Positions 7,031 to 16,743 of a stretch of 64,000 bases of DNA are shown piece after piece. Made by a program: the position numbers and the translations under genes. Position 1 is the stretch's first letter, and every line of letters begins with the position of its first letter. Below the pieces are notes generated by a model. It ran no database searches, had not been told where the DNA came from, and worked only from the letters and a program-made list of their open reading frames with translations. Source of the stretch: an uncultured Lachnospiraceae bacterium (GTDB lineage: Bacteria; Bacillota; Clostridia; Lachnospirales; Lachnospiraceae); the NCBI GenBank assembly GCA_945929965.1, contig CAMEOT010000004.1, positions 95,074-159,073 of the forward strand, read 5' to 3'.

Positions 7031-9625
7031 GGGGGATTTCACATATTTTGCCTCAAACGCATGCCTCTCCAAAGGACGGTCAAAATAATATCCCTGAATG
7101 TATTTGACCTTCATGCCCTGCAGCACTTTGAACTGTTCCGGAGTCTCGATACCTTCCACGCAGATGCTGACTCCTATGGTCTGCGCCAGTTCTGCCACCA
7201 TCTTGATGAAGGACTGGGAATAAGCATCCCCCGCCAGATCCTTGACGAAGCTCTGGTCCACCTTGATGACATCGATGGGGATCTCACGGATATGGTTCAG
7301 GGAAGAGTAACCGGTACCAAAATCATCCAGTGCCAGAGAGACGCCCAGTGCCTTGATCCGGTTCAGGATCTCCTTCATTCGCTCCATATCATTGATGGCA
7401 AGGCTCTCTGTTACCTCCAATGTCAGGTTCTTCGGAGACAGACCGGTGTCCTGTAATGCCTTCTCTATCGTCTCCACGATATCCGGCTGTAAGAGCTGTA
7501 CCACAGAGAGGTTGACATTTACTTTATAATCCGGATATCCGGTATCGTTCCAGTGTTTGCAGCGGGTGCAGGCCTCCGTCAGCACATAATTGCCAATGGG
7601 ATTGATCAGTCCCAGATACTCTGCCAGGGGAATAAATTCCGCCGGTGATATAAATCCCAACTTCGCGCTGTTCCAACGGATCAGCGCCTCCGCACCGGCG
7701 CAGACATCCTTTCCTCCCTGAATATCGATGATAGGCTGGTAATAGACCTCGAACTCCCGGTAACCCTCCACCGTGGCATCACGCATGTTCTTCTCCATGT
7801 CCAGACGGCGTCCCGATACAGAATCATTGCCTTCCCGATACGTTTCTACACGGTTTTTACCGGTCTTTTTCGCCTCATACATGGCAATATCCGCTTTTTT
7901 GATCAGATCTGTCACGGAATCTCCGGCATCCGGGAAGGTAACGATACCCATACTCATGGTACAGTAATAATCTGCATCCTTTAAAAACCAGGGCTTGCTG
8001 AAGATCTTCTTAATATCTTCCACAATATTTCCAAACCGGGAATAGCTTTCCGGAGGGATCACAATAACAAATTCATCACCGCCCATACGATAGCAGGTAT
8101 TCTCAATACCGTTGATCCGTTTTAATGCGTGGGAGATGGATTTCAACAGCACATCACCGTACTGGTGACCAAGTCCATCATTGATATGTTTGAAATCATC
8201 CAGATCCAGGTACAGCAGAGCGCCTTTTTGGCCGGTCTTCTTCGCCTGATCGATCTGTCTCGCCAGATCCCTCTCACAGCACATACGGTTATACAGTCCC
8301 GTCAGGAAATCTGTGTACGCCTGCTGCTCGATCCGGCGCTGGTACAGCTTTTTATCCGTAATATCATACAGAGAGTACAGGTTGGCTTTTTTACCGTCTA
8401 CCCAGGCGATCTCCTTGCACAGCAGATCATACCAGGTCTCCTTCTCGGCATGGTACACAACACTCACGGTACGGTTCTTGTCCTTGCGGACGCTGGACTG
8501 TAACAGAGCATCAAAATTATGGTCCATCAGTTCCTTGGCAAACGTATTCTTCAATATCTGGTTGGCGAACAGCATCCTGCCCGTGTTCTGATCCGTTACG
8601 TAGATGGCACATCCCACATTGTCCAGAATCTCTTCCAGTGCCGCATAGGAACCTGCCAGGGAATTTTTCTGGATCCGCCTGGTCAGAATACTCTGTAAGA
8701 TCTTCACCGCATCCGAAGTGAATTTGATCTCCGCCATGCTCCACACATGCCCCTGATCCCTATGATTCAGAGACAGCACCATATTGCCGCTCTCCTGCTT
8801 CAAAATGGGGAAGATCATCACTGCCTTTATGCCAATCTCTTCGATCTCTTCTGAGCCCGTCTTCCCTAAGCTGTCTGTAGATACTACTAACGGCTTCTCT
8901 GTATGGAGAAAAGAATTCACGAAAATCCCACTGGTCTTGTCAAAATAAGAGATCTGTCCCGGCGCCAGCCATTCTACGGCTACATTCATCGTATCCGTGT
9001 CTGCCTGCAGCTGAAAAATCTCTGCGCTGTCTACCTGAATGTGCTGTGCCAGAATCTTCAGCCATCGGTTCATGGTCAGTTCGATCTGTTCATCACTGTC
9101 TAAGAGCTGAACGATCTCCGTAGTAGCTTCTATGGTATGGAGATTGCGGCTCATCTCTTTCTCCGCATATCTGCTCCTTCTGCTCTCGGCTTCCGCGCTG
9201 AAGCAGGACATACGATCTCTGTAAATATCTGCACTGGTATCCCGCAGCAGATCCAGGATCTGATAAAAAGATATGGTGTCAAGCTTCTTCAGATCATATA
9301 CCTGCCAGTATAGAATGATGGTATTCTCCACTCTGACGGCAACTGCTGCCACATGTCCACCGTCCGGAAGCTCTTCCACCGCCTGTTCTTCAAGGGATCC
9401 TTCCTGTACTCTGTCTAACGCCTGCGCCGCTTTTCTTCGATACTCCACTACGATCGGATCTTCCCCATCCGGTCGTATCAGAGACTTATCGATGTAGGGC
9501 TCTGTTATGGCTCTGCCTTCCTTGTCCACGCAGACAGCCATCACTCCCGTCACTTTGCAGAACTCGTTCTGCAGATGCTGCAGGCGCTTTTCGTCTATCA
9601 ATTCACGTAATGCAATCTCAGCCAC
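7019..9625 (-). CDS. PocR-GAF-PAS-GGDEF-EAL c-di-GMP turnover protein
   Basis: 868 residues, no membrane segment, so a cytosolic sensor. Domains by position: PocR-type ligand domain (about 8-150), GAF (about 170-320), PAS-like (about 325-430), GGDEF diguanylate cyclase (435-595) with an intact GGDEF at 515-519, and EAL phosphodiesterase (610-860) with EAL at 646-648 and the DDFGTGYSSL loop near 765. Both catalytic signatures are intact, so synthesis and degradation of c-di-GMP are both possible; no RxxD inhibitory site is seen before GGDEF. The frame begins with GTG; GGGGAG lies 6-7 nt upstream. c-di-GMP typically controls motility, and the flagellar genes lie about 25 kb away, but no direct link is visible. 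Confidence 0.9.
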   Translation of the reverse strand: MAEIALRELIDEKRLQHLQNEFCKVTGVMAVCVDKEGRAITEPYIDKSLIRPDGEDPIVVEYRRKAAQALDRVQEGSLEEQAVEELPDGGHVAAVAVRVENTIILYWQVYDLKKLDTISFYQILDLLRDTSADIYRDRMSCFSAEAESRRSRYAEKEMSRNLHTIEATTEIVQLLDSDEQIELTMNRWLKILAQHIQVDSAEIFQLQADTDTMNVAVEWLAPGQISYFDKTSGIFVNSFLHTEKPLVVSTDSLGKTGSEEIEEIGIKAVMIFPILKQESGNMVLSLNHRDQGHVWSMAEIKFTSDAVKILQSILTRRIQKNSLAGSYAALEEILDNVGCAIYVTDQNTGRMLFANQILKNTFAKELMDHNFDALLQSSVRKDKNRTVSVVYHAEKETWYDLLCKEIAWVDGKKANLYSLYDITDKKLYQRRIEQQAYTDFLTGLYNRMCCERDLARQIDQAKKTGQKGALLYLDLDDFKHINDGLGHQYGDVLLKSISHALKRINGIENTCYRMGGDEFVIVIPPESYSRFGNIVEDIKKIFSKPWFLKDADYYCTMSMGIVTFPDAGDSVTDLIKKADIAMYEAKKTGKNRVETYREGNDSVSGRRLDMEKNMRDATVEGYREFEVYYQPIIDIQGGKDVCAGAEALIRWNSAKLGFISPAEFIPLAEYLGLINPIGNYVLTEACTRCKHWNDTGYPDYKVNVNLSVVQLLQPDIVETIEKALQDTGLSPKNLTLEVTESLAINDMERMKEILNRIKALGVSLALDDFGTGYSSLNHIREIPIDVIKVDQSFVKDLAGDAYSQSFIKMVAELAQTIGVSICVEGIETPEQFKVLQGMKVKYIQGYYFDRPLERHAFEAKYVKSPLPK

Positions 9626-9682
9626 TGTTTTGCTCCCCTGTTTCTCTGTAAAATATTCAGAAATTCTTTCCCGAATATTTAT

Positions 9683-9712
9683 ATTCTACCATGCATCCCG
9701 AAATTGATACAA
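9683..9712 (-). promoter_or_regulatory. Putative promoter of the GGDEF-EAL gene
   Basis: Minus strand TTGTAT (9712-9707), 18 nt, TAGAAT (9688-9683), about 55 nt before the GTG start codon. Confidence 0.5.
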
Positions 9713-9799
9713 GCTATTATTTTACATTTTTTGCTATATTTATTAAATTGCTTGAAAAATTCATCACTTTTTGTCAATTATTGCAAATACTTTGTATAC

Positions 9800-9840
9800 A
9801 CAAAAAGATGACCGTAAGTCAAACTTACGATCATCTTTTA
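9800..9840 (-). terminator. Terminator after guaB
   Basis: Stem AAAGATGATCGTAAGT / ACTTACGGTCATCTTT with a 3-nt loop, then T5 on the minus strand. It ends the guaB transcript. Confidence 0.85.
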
Positions 9841-9853
9841 TTTGATTTACAAC

Positions 9854-11353
<1,500 letters not shown>

Positions 11354-11483
11354 TTACTATGTTGTCATAAGTTGTAATTATGTTATATATTTGTTTTACT
11401 TATGGCATTTCCATGAGTTTAGCAGAGTTTCGGATAGCTGTCAACCGGATATCTTATATTTTTTTATCATTTATTTTCCACTA

Positions 11484-11522
11484 CAAGAAAAGCTCCGATA
11501 CCATCTCAGTACCGAAGCTTTT
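11484..11522 (-). terminator. Terminator after the 164-aa membrane protein
   Basis: Minus strand AAAAGCTTCGGTAC pairs with GTATCGGAGCTTTT (14 bp with two G-U pairs), then TTCTTG. Pairing is better on the minus-strand RNA than on the plus strand, fitting a terminator for the minus-strand gene. Confidence 0.8.
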
Positions 11523-11533
11523 AAATCATTCTA

Positions 11534-12028
11534 TTATTCACTGAACACTTTGCGGGGTGCCATGTTCTTAAGCACCTTAACCAGTTCCTCGTTGGGGCTT
11601 AAGATAATCTTCTCGCCGCCTTCATAATACATGGCATAGCGTCCGTCCGGCTGCAGTACCTCGCCGATGCTGTAGTCCTTCTCCTTCACCTGACGGTTCT
11701 TGAAGTTGTCCAGATGATAAGAATAGACCGGTGCAAATACTTCCATACGGTCAAGGCTGTAGGTGCCGACACGCTTTCTCTTGCTCTTCGCCATGATCTT
11801 GTCCACGGACAGCTCCTTATCCAAATAGAGATATTCGTACTCCAGATCCGTGTACATATTCAGGAAGTATGCTCCCACGCCTGCTGCCAGTGCGATGGGA
11901 AGGAAAATAATAAATACAAACATGACCAGGCAGCTCAACACTGTCAGTGCGACCAATAAAACTTTTAAGATTTTTGCCCATGCGGGCTGTTTTGCTTTTA
12001 CCAGGCATTCTACATAAGAATCACTCAT
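11534..12028 (-). CDS. Small membrane protein of unknown function (DUF6106-like)
   Basis: 164 residues. N-terminal cytosolic stretch (1-18), then two closely spaced hydrophobic helices (about 19-38 and 40-58), then a soluble domain with YEYLYLDKELSVDKIMAKSKRKR and RYAMYYEGGEKIILSP. It resembles a Lachnospiraceae family that I recall as DUF6106, an uncertain assignment. Function not known. It is monocistronic, bounded by its own terminator and by a divergent gene at 12310. Confidence 0.65.
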   Translation of the reverse strand: MSDSYVECLVKAKQPAWAKILKVLLVALTVLSCLVMFVFIIFLPIALAAGVGAYFLNMYTDLEYEYLYLDKELSVDKIMAKSKRKRVGTYSLDRMEVFAPVYSYHLDNFKNRQVKEKDYSIGEVLQPDGRYAMYYEGGEKIILSPNEELVKVLKNMAPRKVFSE

Positions 12029-12247
12029 TTTTTGTTTCCTTTTCTTTCATATATTTTATTTGTAATTCGTTCTATATCGCGTTTTGTCCGTCAATGGACA
12101 AAACGCTGTGCTATGTCTACTATAATATATCATCCGGTCTGAACTTGCAAGGCATGCCTTATGTTTCTGCTGATATTTAATTCTTTTTTTAGAATCCTCT
12201 CACACTTCGTTCATTGACTTTCAGATAGAGAACCTTTATCATAAATG

Positions 12248-12276
12248 TGTTGTATTTTTACGATATTTAGTATAAT
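12248..12276 (+). promoter_or_regulatory. Promoter of the 253-aa membrane-anchored protein
   Basis: Perfect -10 TATAAT at 12271-12276, weak -35 TGTTGT at 12248-12253 with 17 nt spacing. Start codon is 34 nt downstream. Confidence 0.55.
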
Positions 12277-12309
12277 CTAGTATATTTCGAGCAGAAAGGC
12301 GGACCTCCC

Positions 12310-13071
12310 ATGGCGGTAATGGACGAATTTAAAGAAGAACGGGAAGCATTGAAAAACGGTACTCCCAAACAGAAACTGGCGTATTTCTGGTATTATTACA
12401 AATGGCACGTGATCATTTCTATAGTGGTGATTGCCATGGTCGGAAGCTTCATTTATCAGTATGTGAATCGTAAGGATACGGCTTTTGAAGCCGTTTTGTT
12501 AAACGCCAGTCTCTTAGACCAGCTGTCTTCGGAGCAGCCGGATTTCATTACGGATTTCGCCGAAAAAGAAGGCATCGATCTGAACACCAGTGATATCACC
12601 TTCGACACCTCCATCCGTATCGTGGACGACAGCATGGACGAGACCTCCGTCACTTCCTCTCAGAAGCTGATGGTATATGTGGCAGCAGGTGAGCTGGACA
12701 GCATGATCACGGATTTCGATTCTTTTCAAAAATATGCCAACAGCAGTCTGTTCTATGATCTGCGGGATATCCTCACAGAGGAACAGCTTCAGGAATTAGA
12801 GCCCTATTTCTATTATGTGGACAGAGAAGTGGTACTGGCGATCGAAGCGGCAAATGATGATCTGAATACCGATTACACACCGGAATATCCTGATCCGTTC
12901 CATCCGGAAGAAATGCAGGATCCCGTTCCGGTAGGCATCTGCCTGACTGACTGCAAGGATCTGACCGACAACTATTACTTCCGCGGAGACGGCATCGTCA
13001 TGGGCATCTACGCAAATGCGGAACATGCAGACACCGCCGTGGATCTGGCAGAATATTTATTGAACAAATAG
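12310..13071 (+). CDS. Membrane-anchored protein of unknown function
   Basis: 253 residues: a charged cytosolic N-terminus ending in aromatic residues (LAYFWYYYKWH, 23-33), one membrane helix (about 33-51), and an acidic extracytoplasmic domain (52-253). The N-terminal pattern (short EFKEEREALKNG segment before one helix) is one I associate with conserved Lachnospiraceae hypothetical proteins. No catalytic motif, Cys pair or lipobox. RBS AAAGGCGG precedes the ATG. It faces the dacF-like gene across a shared hairpin. Function unknown. Confidence 0.75.
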   Translation: MAVMDEFKEEREALKNGTPKQKLAYFWYYYKWHVIISIVVIAMVGSFIYQYVNRKDTAFEAVLLNASLLDQLSSEQPDFITDFAEKEGIDLNTSDITFDTSIRIVDDSMDETSVTSSQKLMVYVAAGELDSMITDFDSFQKYANSSLFYDLRDILTEEQLQELEPYFYYVDREVVLAIEAANDDLNTDYTPEYPDPFHPEEMQDPVPVGICLTDCKDLTDNYYFRGDGIVMGIYANAEHADTAVDLAEYLLNK

Positions 13072-13094
13072 CAAATTACAGCATTGCACGTAAA

Positions 13095-13138
13095 AAGGCA
13101 TGCCCGATTTTGTGATATCACATAGCGGGACATGCCTT
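13095..13138. terminator. Bidirectional terminator between convergent genes
   Basis: AAGGCATG-CCCG pairs with CGGG-ACATGCCTT, with a nested GTGATATCAC palindrome in the loop. A-rich flank on the left (TAAAAA) and T-rich on the right, so it can serve both the 12310 and 13149 genes. Confidence 0.75.
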
Positions 13139-13148
13139 CATTATTTTA

Positions 13149-14849
13149 CTAGAAATCAAAATCACGGAAGCGGTTGGGCTTCTTGGGCTTGCGCCTCTTC
13201 TTCGCCTGCCGGATGGCTTCTCTGCGCCTGTTCTGCAGATCCTGATCCACGGAACGATAACGGGATCTGGAACGATTCTTTCTGCGGTTAAACCGCCAGG
13301 TCAATCTGGTACTGCGATGAGCGAAATGATAGTTTTTAATAAACGCTCTCAACAGTAATATTAAAAAGATCACCACAGCAATTCCCAGAATCCAGAAAAA
13401 TACCTTTACCACATTGATGAAAATCACTGCTGGGCCACCGGAAGCCGTATCCTCTTCCCCGGAATCCGTCGGCTGCGCGGCTGTGGGAATGCCTCCGCCA
13501 TCTCCGGCTGTTCCATCAGCTGCTGCCGTCTCCGACTCCTGCGTCGCCCCAGTACTGTCCGACTCCTGCATCGGCTCTGTAGACGCTGTCGCGTCCCCTG
13601 TCTCTGCGGTCTCATCCCGGAACACACTGCTTCCCTTTTCCGAAGCCGTGAAATCTATGGATGCTGTGCCCAGTACCACATCATGATACGTATACGTAAT
13701 TACCGCTACCTGTCCGGGATCCGTATTATCATAAGAGATATCGGATACCGCATCCTCGAATGTGATGGTATTCGGCAGTGTGATGCAGTCGTTCTGATTC
13801 AGTTCCAGGATCGGCTTGGAGTTACCGAAGATGTCATTGCCACTATAAAATGCCCCCGGATTGTCAATGTTGTATTTGGTCTCTGTCTGTGCGATATTGA
13901 CCTTTCCAAAATTGCCGAATCCGTAATCAAACAGTGAAATCGTGTCTTCATAATAATTAGGATTCTCATCCCTCATTACCACGCAGATCAGCTTCATTCC
14001 ATCCTTCTCCGCACAGGATACCAGGGTACTTCTCGCCGCATCGGTATAACCGGTCTTACATCCCACCAGATAAGGATAGGCGTATTTTCCGCCGGGGATC
14101 AGTTCCATTTTATTGACTTCTATAATGTCATCCGGCTGTCTCTCGGAGGGCAGAATGTGCAACATATGGGTCATGGTCATTTTGCACAATGCTTCGTTGG
14201 CAAAAAAAGCCTTGCCGATCATCGCCAGATCATAGGCACTGGTGTAATGGTCCTCATTGGGAAGACCGTTGGGATTGACAAAATGAGAATCCACACATCC
14301 CAGTTCCTTCGCACACTCATTCATGATATCGCCGAAATCCTGCCAGGTCGTACCCGAGATATGTTCCGCCACCGCAAAAGATACCTCATTTGCCGAACGG
14401 ATCAGTATAGCATTCAGACACTCTTCCATGGTCAGCTGTTCCCCGGGTTCAATGGCAATATGGTTGCTGCCCGGGTCGATGTCATGTACCGCATCGTAGG
14501 AGAAATCCACGATCTCATCCATGCTGCAGCGCTCCGAGGCGATCAGTGTCGTCAGTATCTTGGTGGTACTGGCGGGATATTCCTTCTGGTGAATATTCTT
14601 CGCATACAAAATTGCTCCGGTATCCGCATCCATCAGAATTGCCGATTCCGCACTGACCACCGGACCCGTAGGCCAGTTGTCCACCGCATTGGACTGTACC
14701 GCCAGTGACTGGTTGCGGGCGATGTTCTCCTCCTTGATGGTGGTTGCCGAAACACTCAGCCCGTTAGATACAAAAAGACAGATGGCGCTGATTCCCATAA
14801 CTGCCTTCGTGAAAAAACTTCTATATGAAAAATGCTTCAAAAAACGCAT
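13149..14849 (-). CDS. dacF: D-alanyl-D-alanine carboxypeptidase (PBP5/DacF family)
   Basis: 566 residues, peptidase S11. Trims the terminal D-Ala of peptidoglycan stem peptides outside the membrane. Signal peptide about 12-35; active-site SxxK = S94-T-T-K97, SxN = S152-A-N154, KTG = 265-267. After the catalytic and beta-rich domains (to about 395) comes a long Ser/Thr/Glu/Ala-rich linker (about 395-480), one membrane helix (about 485-510) and a strongly basic Arg/Lys tail. The C-terminal helix plus basic tail differs from the usual amphipathic anchor of PBP5. Start chosen at 14849 (MRFLKHFSYR; GGAAGG upstream) rather than the longer frame from 14912. Confidence 0.92.
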   Translation of the reverse strand: MRFLKHFSYRSFFTKAVMGISAICLFVSNGLSVSATTIKEENIARNQSLAVQSNAVDNWPTGPVVSAESAILMDADTGAILYAKNIHQKEYPASTTKILTTLIASERCSMDEIVDFSYDAVHDIDPGSNHIAIEPGEQLTMEECLNAILIRSANEVSFAVAEHISGTTWQDFGDIMNECAKELGCVDSHFVNPNGLPNEDHYTSAYDLAMIGKAFFANEALCKMTMTHMLHILPSERQPDDIIEVNKMELIPGGKYAYPYLVGCKTGYTDAARSTLVSCAEKDGMKLICVVMRDENPNYYEDTISLFDYGFGNFGKVNIAQTETKYNIDNPGAFYSGNDIFGNSKPILELNQNDCITLPNTITFEDAVSDISYDNTDPGQVAVITYTYHDVVLGTASIDFTASEKGSSVFRDETAETGDATASTEPMQESDSTGATQESETAAADGTAGDGGGIPTAAQPTDSGEEDTASGGPAVIFINVVKVFFWILGIAVVIFLILLLRAFIKNYHFAHRSTRLTWRFNRRKNRSRSRYRSVDQDLQNRRREAIRQAKKRRKPKKPNRFRDFDF

Positions 14850-14886
14850 GTATAAATCCTTCCTAATATATCCTTTATATCTTACA

Positions 14887-14929
14887 CAAAAACGGTGTAT
14901 GATAATGCACATTCTTTATCATACACCAT
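14887..14929 (-). terminator. Terminator after yfcE
   Basis: Stem GGTGTATGATA / TATCATACACC with a 12-nt loop, then CGTTTTTGTG on the minus strand. It lies only about 40 nt before the dacF-like start codon. Confidence 0.75.
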
Positions 14930-14949
14930 TTTGTTTAAAAACCATAGTA

Positions 14950-15501
14950 TTAACTTAATTTTTTTCGCATATGTTCCTGACCGTCAAAATCTTTCCAGAT
15001 AAACGTATCATCTTCCCAGATCATGTATCCGTGCCAGCTGTCTTCCTTCGGGATCGACACGGAACCGGGATTCATGCAGATGTACTGTTCTTCCTCATGT
15101 TCCACACATTTGGGCACATGGGTATGTCCATGCAGCAACACATCTCCGGGATGCAGCGGTGGCAGATTCTGTTCGTTATAAATATGTCCGTGAGTGGCAT
15201 AGACTGCTCGTTTTCCTTCTGCAAGCACGCAGTAGTCCGCAAGCACCGGGAATTCCAGCACCATCTGATCCACCTCTGTGTCACAGTTGCCGCGGACACA
15301 GTAGATGTCATTTTTACGGGCATTCAAAAGCTCGATGACTTCCTTCGGAGCATATTCTTCCGGAAGGTCATTGCGGGGACCGTGATATAAGACATCTCCC
15401 AACAGCAAAAGTCTCTCCGCTCCCTCTTTTTCATATGCCTCTAATAATTTTCTGCAATAGTATGCCGAACCGTGAATGTCCGACGCGATCATCCATTTCA
15501 T
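14950..15501 (-). CDS. yfcE: YfcE-family metallophosphodiesterase
   Basis: 183 residues, typical of the calcineurin-like YfcE family (about 184). Metal ligands visible: SDIHGS (8-13), LLLGDVLYHGPRN, VRGNCD, THGHIY and LLHGHTHVP, the full DxH-GD-GNCD-GH-GHTH set. Family members hydrolyse phosphodiesters with Mn2+; the physiological substrate is unclear. ATG 15501 is preceded by GGAGG at 7 nt, so the longer frame from 15537 is rejected. It is followed by its own terminator and lies divergent to trmB. Confidence 0.9.
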   Translation of the reverse strand: MKWMIASDIHGSAYYCRKLLEAYEKEGAERLLLLGDVLYHGPRNDLPEEYAPKEVIELLNARKNDIYCVRGNCDTEVDQMVLEFPVLADYCVLAEGKRAVYATHGHIYNEQNLPPLHPGDVLLHGHTHVPKCVEHEEEQYICMNPGSVSIPKEDSWHGYMIWEDDTFIWKDFDGQEHMRKKLS

Positions 15502-15561
15502 AATTTTTCCTCCGATTTCCAATATAATACCAGTCATAACCGCCTAATCCGGCAAAGTCAC

Positions 15562-15590
15562 TTGACAAGATTTCCAAGATAAAGTACATT
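15562..15590 (+). promoter_or_regulatory. Promoter of trmB-trxA
   Basis: Perfect -35 TTGACA (15562-15567), 17 nt spacer, TACATT (15585-15590), 57 nt before the trmB start. Confidence 0.7.
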
Positions 15591-15646
15591 GACAATACAG
15601 ATTTTACACGAATTTACAGTGTTCATCAAGAAAGGTTGTTAAATAT

Positions 15647-16291
15647 ATGAGATTACGCAATATTACCGGTTCCCGCGAAGTGATCGCCGAAAGTCCCTAC
15701 GTGGTACCGGAAGATACTCTGGAAGTATGCCCCGGAACCTGGCATGAGATCTTCGGAAACAATCACCCCATTCATATCGAGATTGGTATGGGAAAGGGTC
15801 GTTTCTTACATACACTTGCAAAAGCAAATCCTCAGATCAATTATGTGGGCATCGAAAAATACTCCAGTGTCCTGCTCCGTGCCATCCAGAAAATGGAGGA
15901 AGATGAACTTCCGAATCTGAAATTCATCCGCATGGATGCCGAGGATATCGATAAGGTCTTCGGAAAAGGCGAAGTGGACCGAATCTATCTGAACTTTTCC
16001 GATCCCTGGCCCAAGGACCGTCATGCCAAGAGACGTCTGCCCTCCAGACAGTTCCTGGCACGTTATGATGTGATCTTAAAAAAAGAAGGTACTCTGGAGT
16101 TCAAGACGGATAACCGTCCTCTGTTTGATTTCGCAGTGGAGGAACTGGAGCCCGCCGGCTGGCAGGCGAAGGTGATCACCTACGATCTGCATAATGACGC
16201 TGCACTGATGGAAGGCAATGTCATGACCGAATACGAAGAGAAATTCTCTTCCATCGGCAATCCCATCTGCAAATATATTATTTTCAGATAA
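15647..16291 (+). CDS. trmB: tRNA (guanine-N7-)-methyltransferase
   Basis: 214 residues. Methylates G46 of tRNA variable loops using S-adenosylmethionine. The SAM-binding motif IHIEIGMGKGRFLH (42-55) and the family signature NFSDPWPKDRHAKRRL (117-132) are present, with the C-terminal FKTDNRPLFDF segment that binds tRNA and SAM. Length matches bacterial TrmB (about 215). AAAGG precedes the ATG by about 10 nt. Followed 58 bp later by a thioredoxin gene on the same strand. Confidence 0.96.
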   Translation: MRLRNITGSREVIAESPYVVPEDTLEVCPGTWHEIFGNNHPIHIEIGMGKGRFLHTLAKANPQINYVGIEKYSSVLLRAIQKMEEDELPNLKFIRMDAEDIDKVFGKGEVDRIYLNFSDPWPKDRHAKRRLPSRQFLARYDVILKKEGTLEFKTDNRPLFDFAVEELEPAGWQAKVITYDLHNDAALMEGNVMTEYEEKFSSIGNPICKYIIFR

Positions 16292-16349
16292 ACGGTAATA
16301 CTAAAGATGATTGGCTGCATACAGGCAGCCGGAGAAAGGAAGGATCATT

Positions 16350-16670
16350 ATGGAATATACATTTACAGCTGCTAATTTTGAAGAGGAAGTTCTGCATTCG
16401 GAGTTTCCCGTTCTGGTGGATTTCTATGCTGACTGGTGCGGTCCCTGCAAGATGATGGGACCTGTGGTAGAGAAATGCGCCGAAGCTTACGCCGGCAGAA
16501 TGAAGGTCGGCAAGATCAATGTGGATGAAAATATGGTAGTCGCACAGAAGTACCGTGTGGTAAGCATCCCGCATTTCATCGTGTTCAAAAATGGAGAGCC
16601 TGCCGTAGTCTTCGGTGGTGCCATGTCCGAAGCCGACTTCCGCCAGAAGCTGGAGCAGGCACTGGCATAA
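16350..16670 (+). CDS. trxA: Thioredoxin
   Basis: 106 residues, small cytosolic dithiol reductant. Active site WCGPC with Cys30 and Cys33; cis-Pro in VSIPHFIVFKNG near 70-82. Length is standard. The ATG at 16350 has GGAAGG 7 nt upstream; the in-frame ATG at 16311 would add an unrelated 13-residue tail. It is in line with trmB and ends at a strong hairpin. Confidence 0.95.
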   Translation: MEYTFTAANFEEEVLHSEFPVLVDFYADWCGPCKMMGPVVEKCAEAYAGRMKVGKINVDENMVVAQKYRVVSIPHFIVFKNGEPAVVFGGAMSEADFRQKLEQALA

Positions 16671-16681
16671 AAAAGTTAAAG

Positions 16682-16712
16682 TCCCCGTAGCCCACATTGG
16701 GGCTACGGGTTT
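16682..16712. terminator. Shared terminator of trxA and the gatB operon
   Basis: CCCGTAGCCC / GGGCTACGGG stem with a 6-nt loop. Plus-strand side runs into TTTATT; minus-strand side runs into a T-rich ACTTTTTT. It serves two convergent units. Confidence 0.85.
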
Positions 16713-16743
16713 ATTGAACGCTTTTTTAGTGCTGAGAGTTCAG

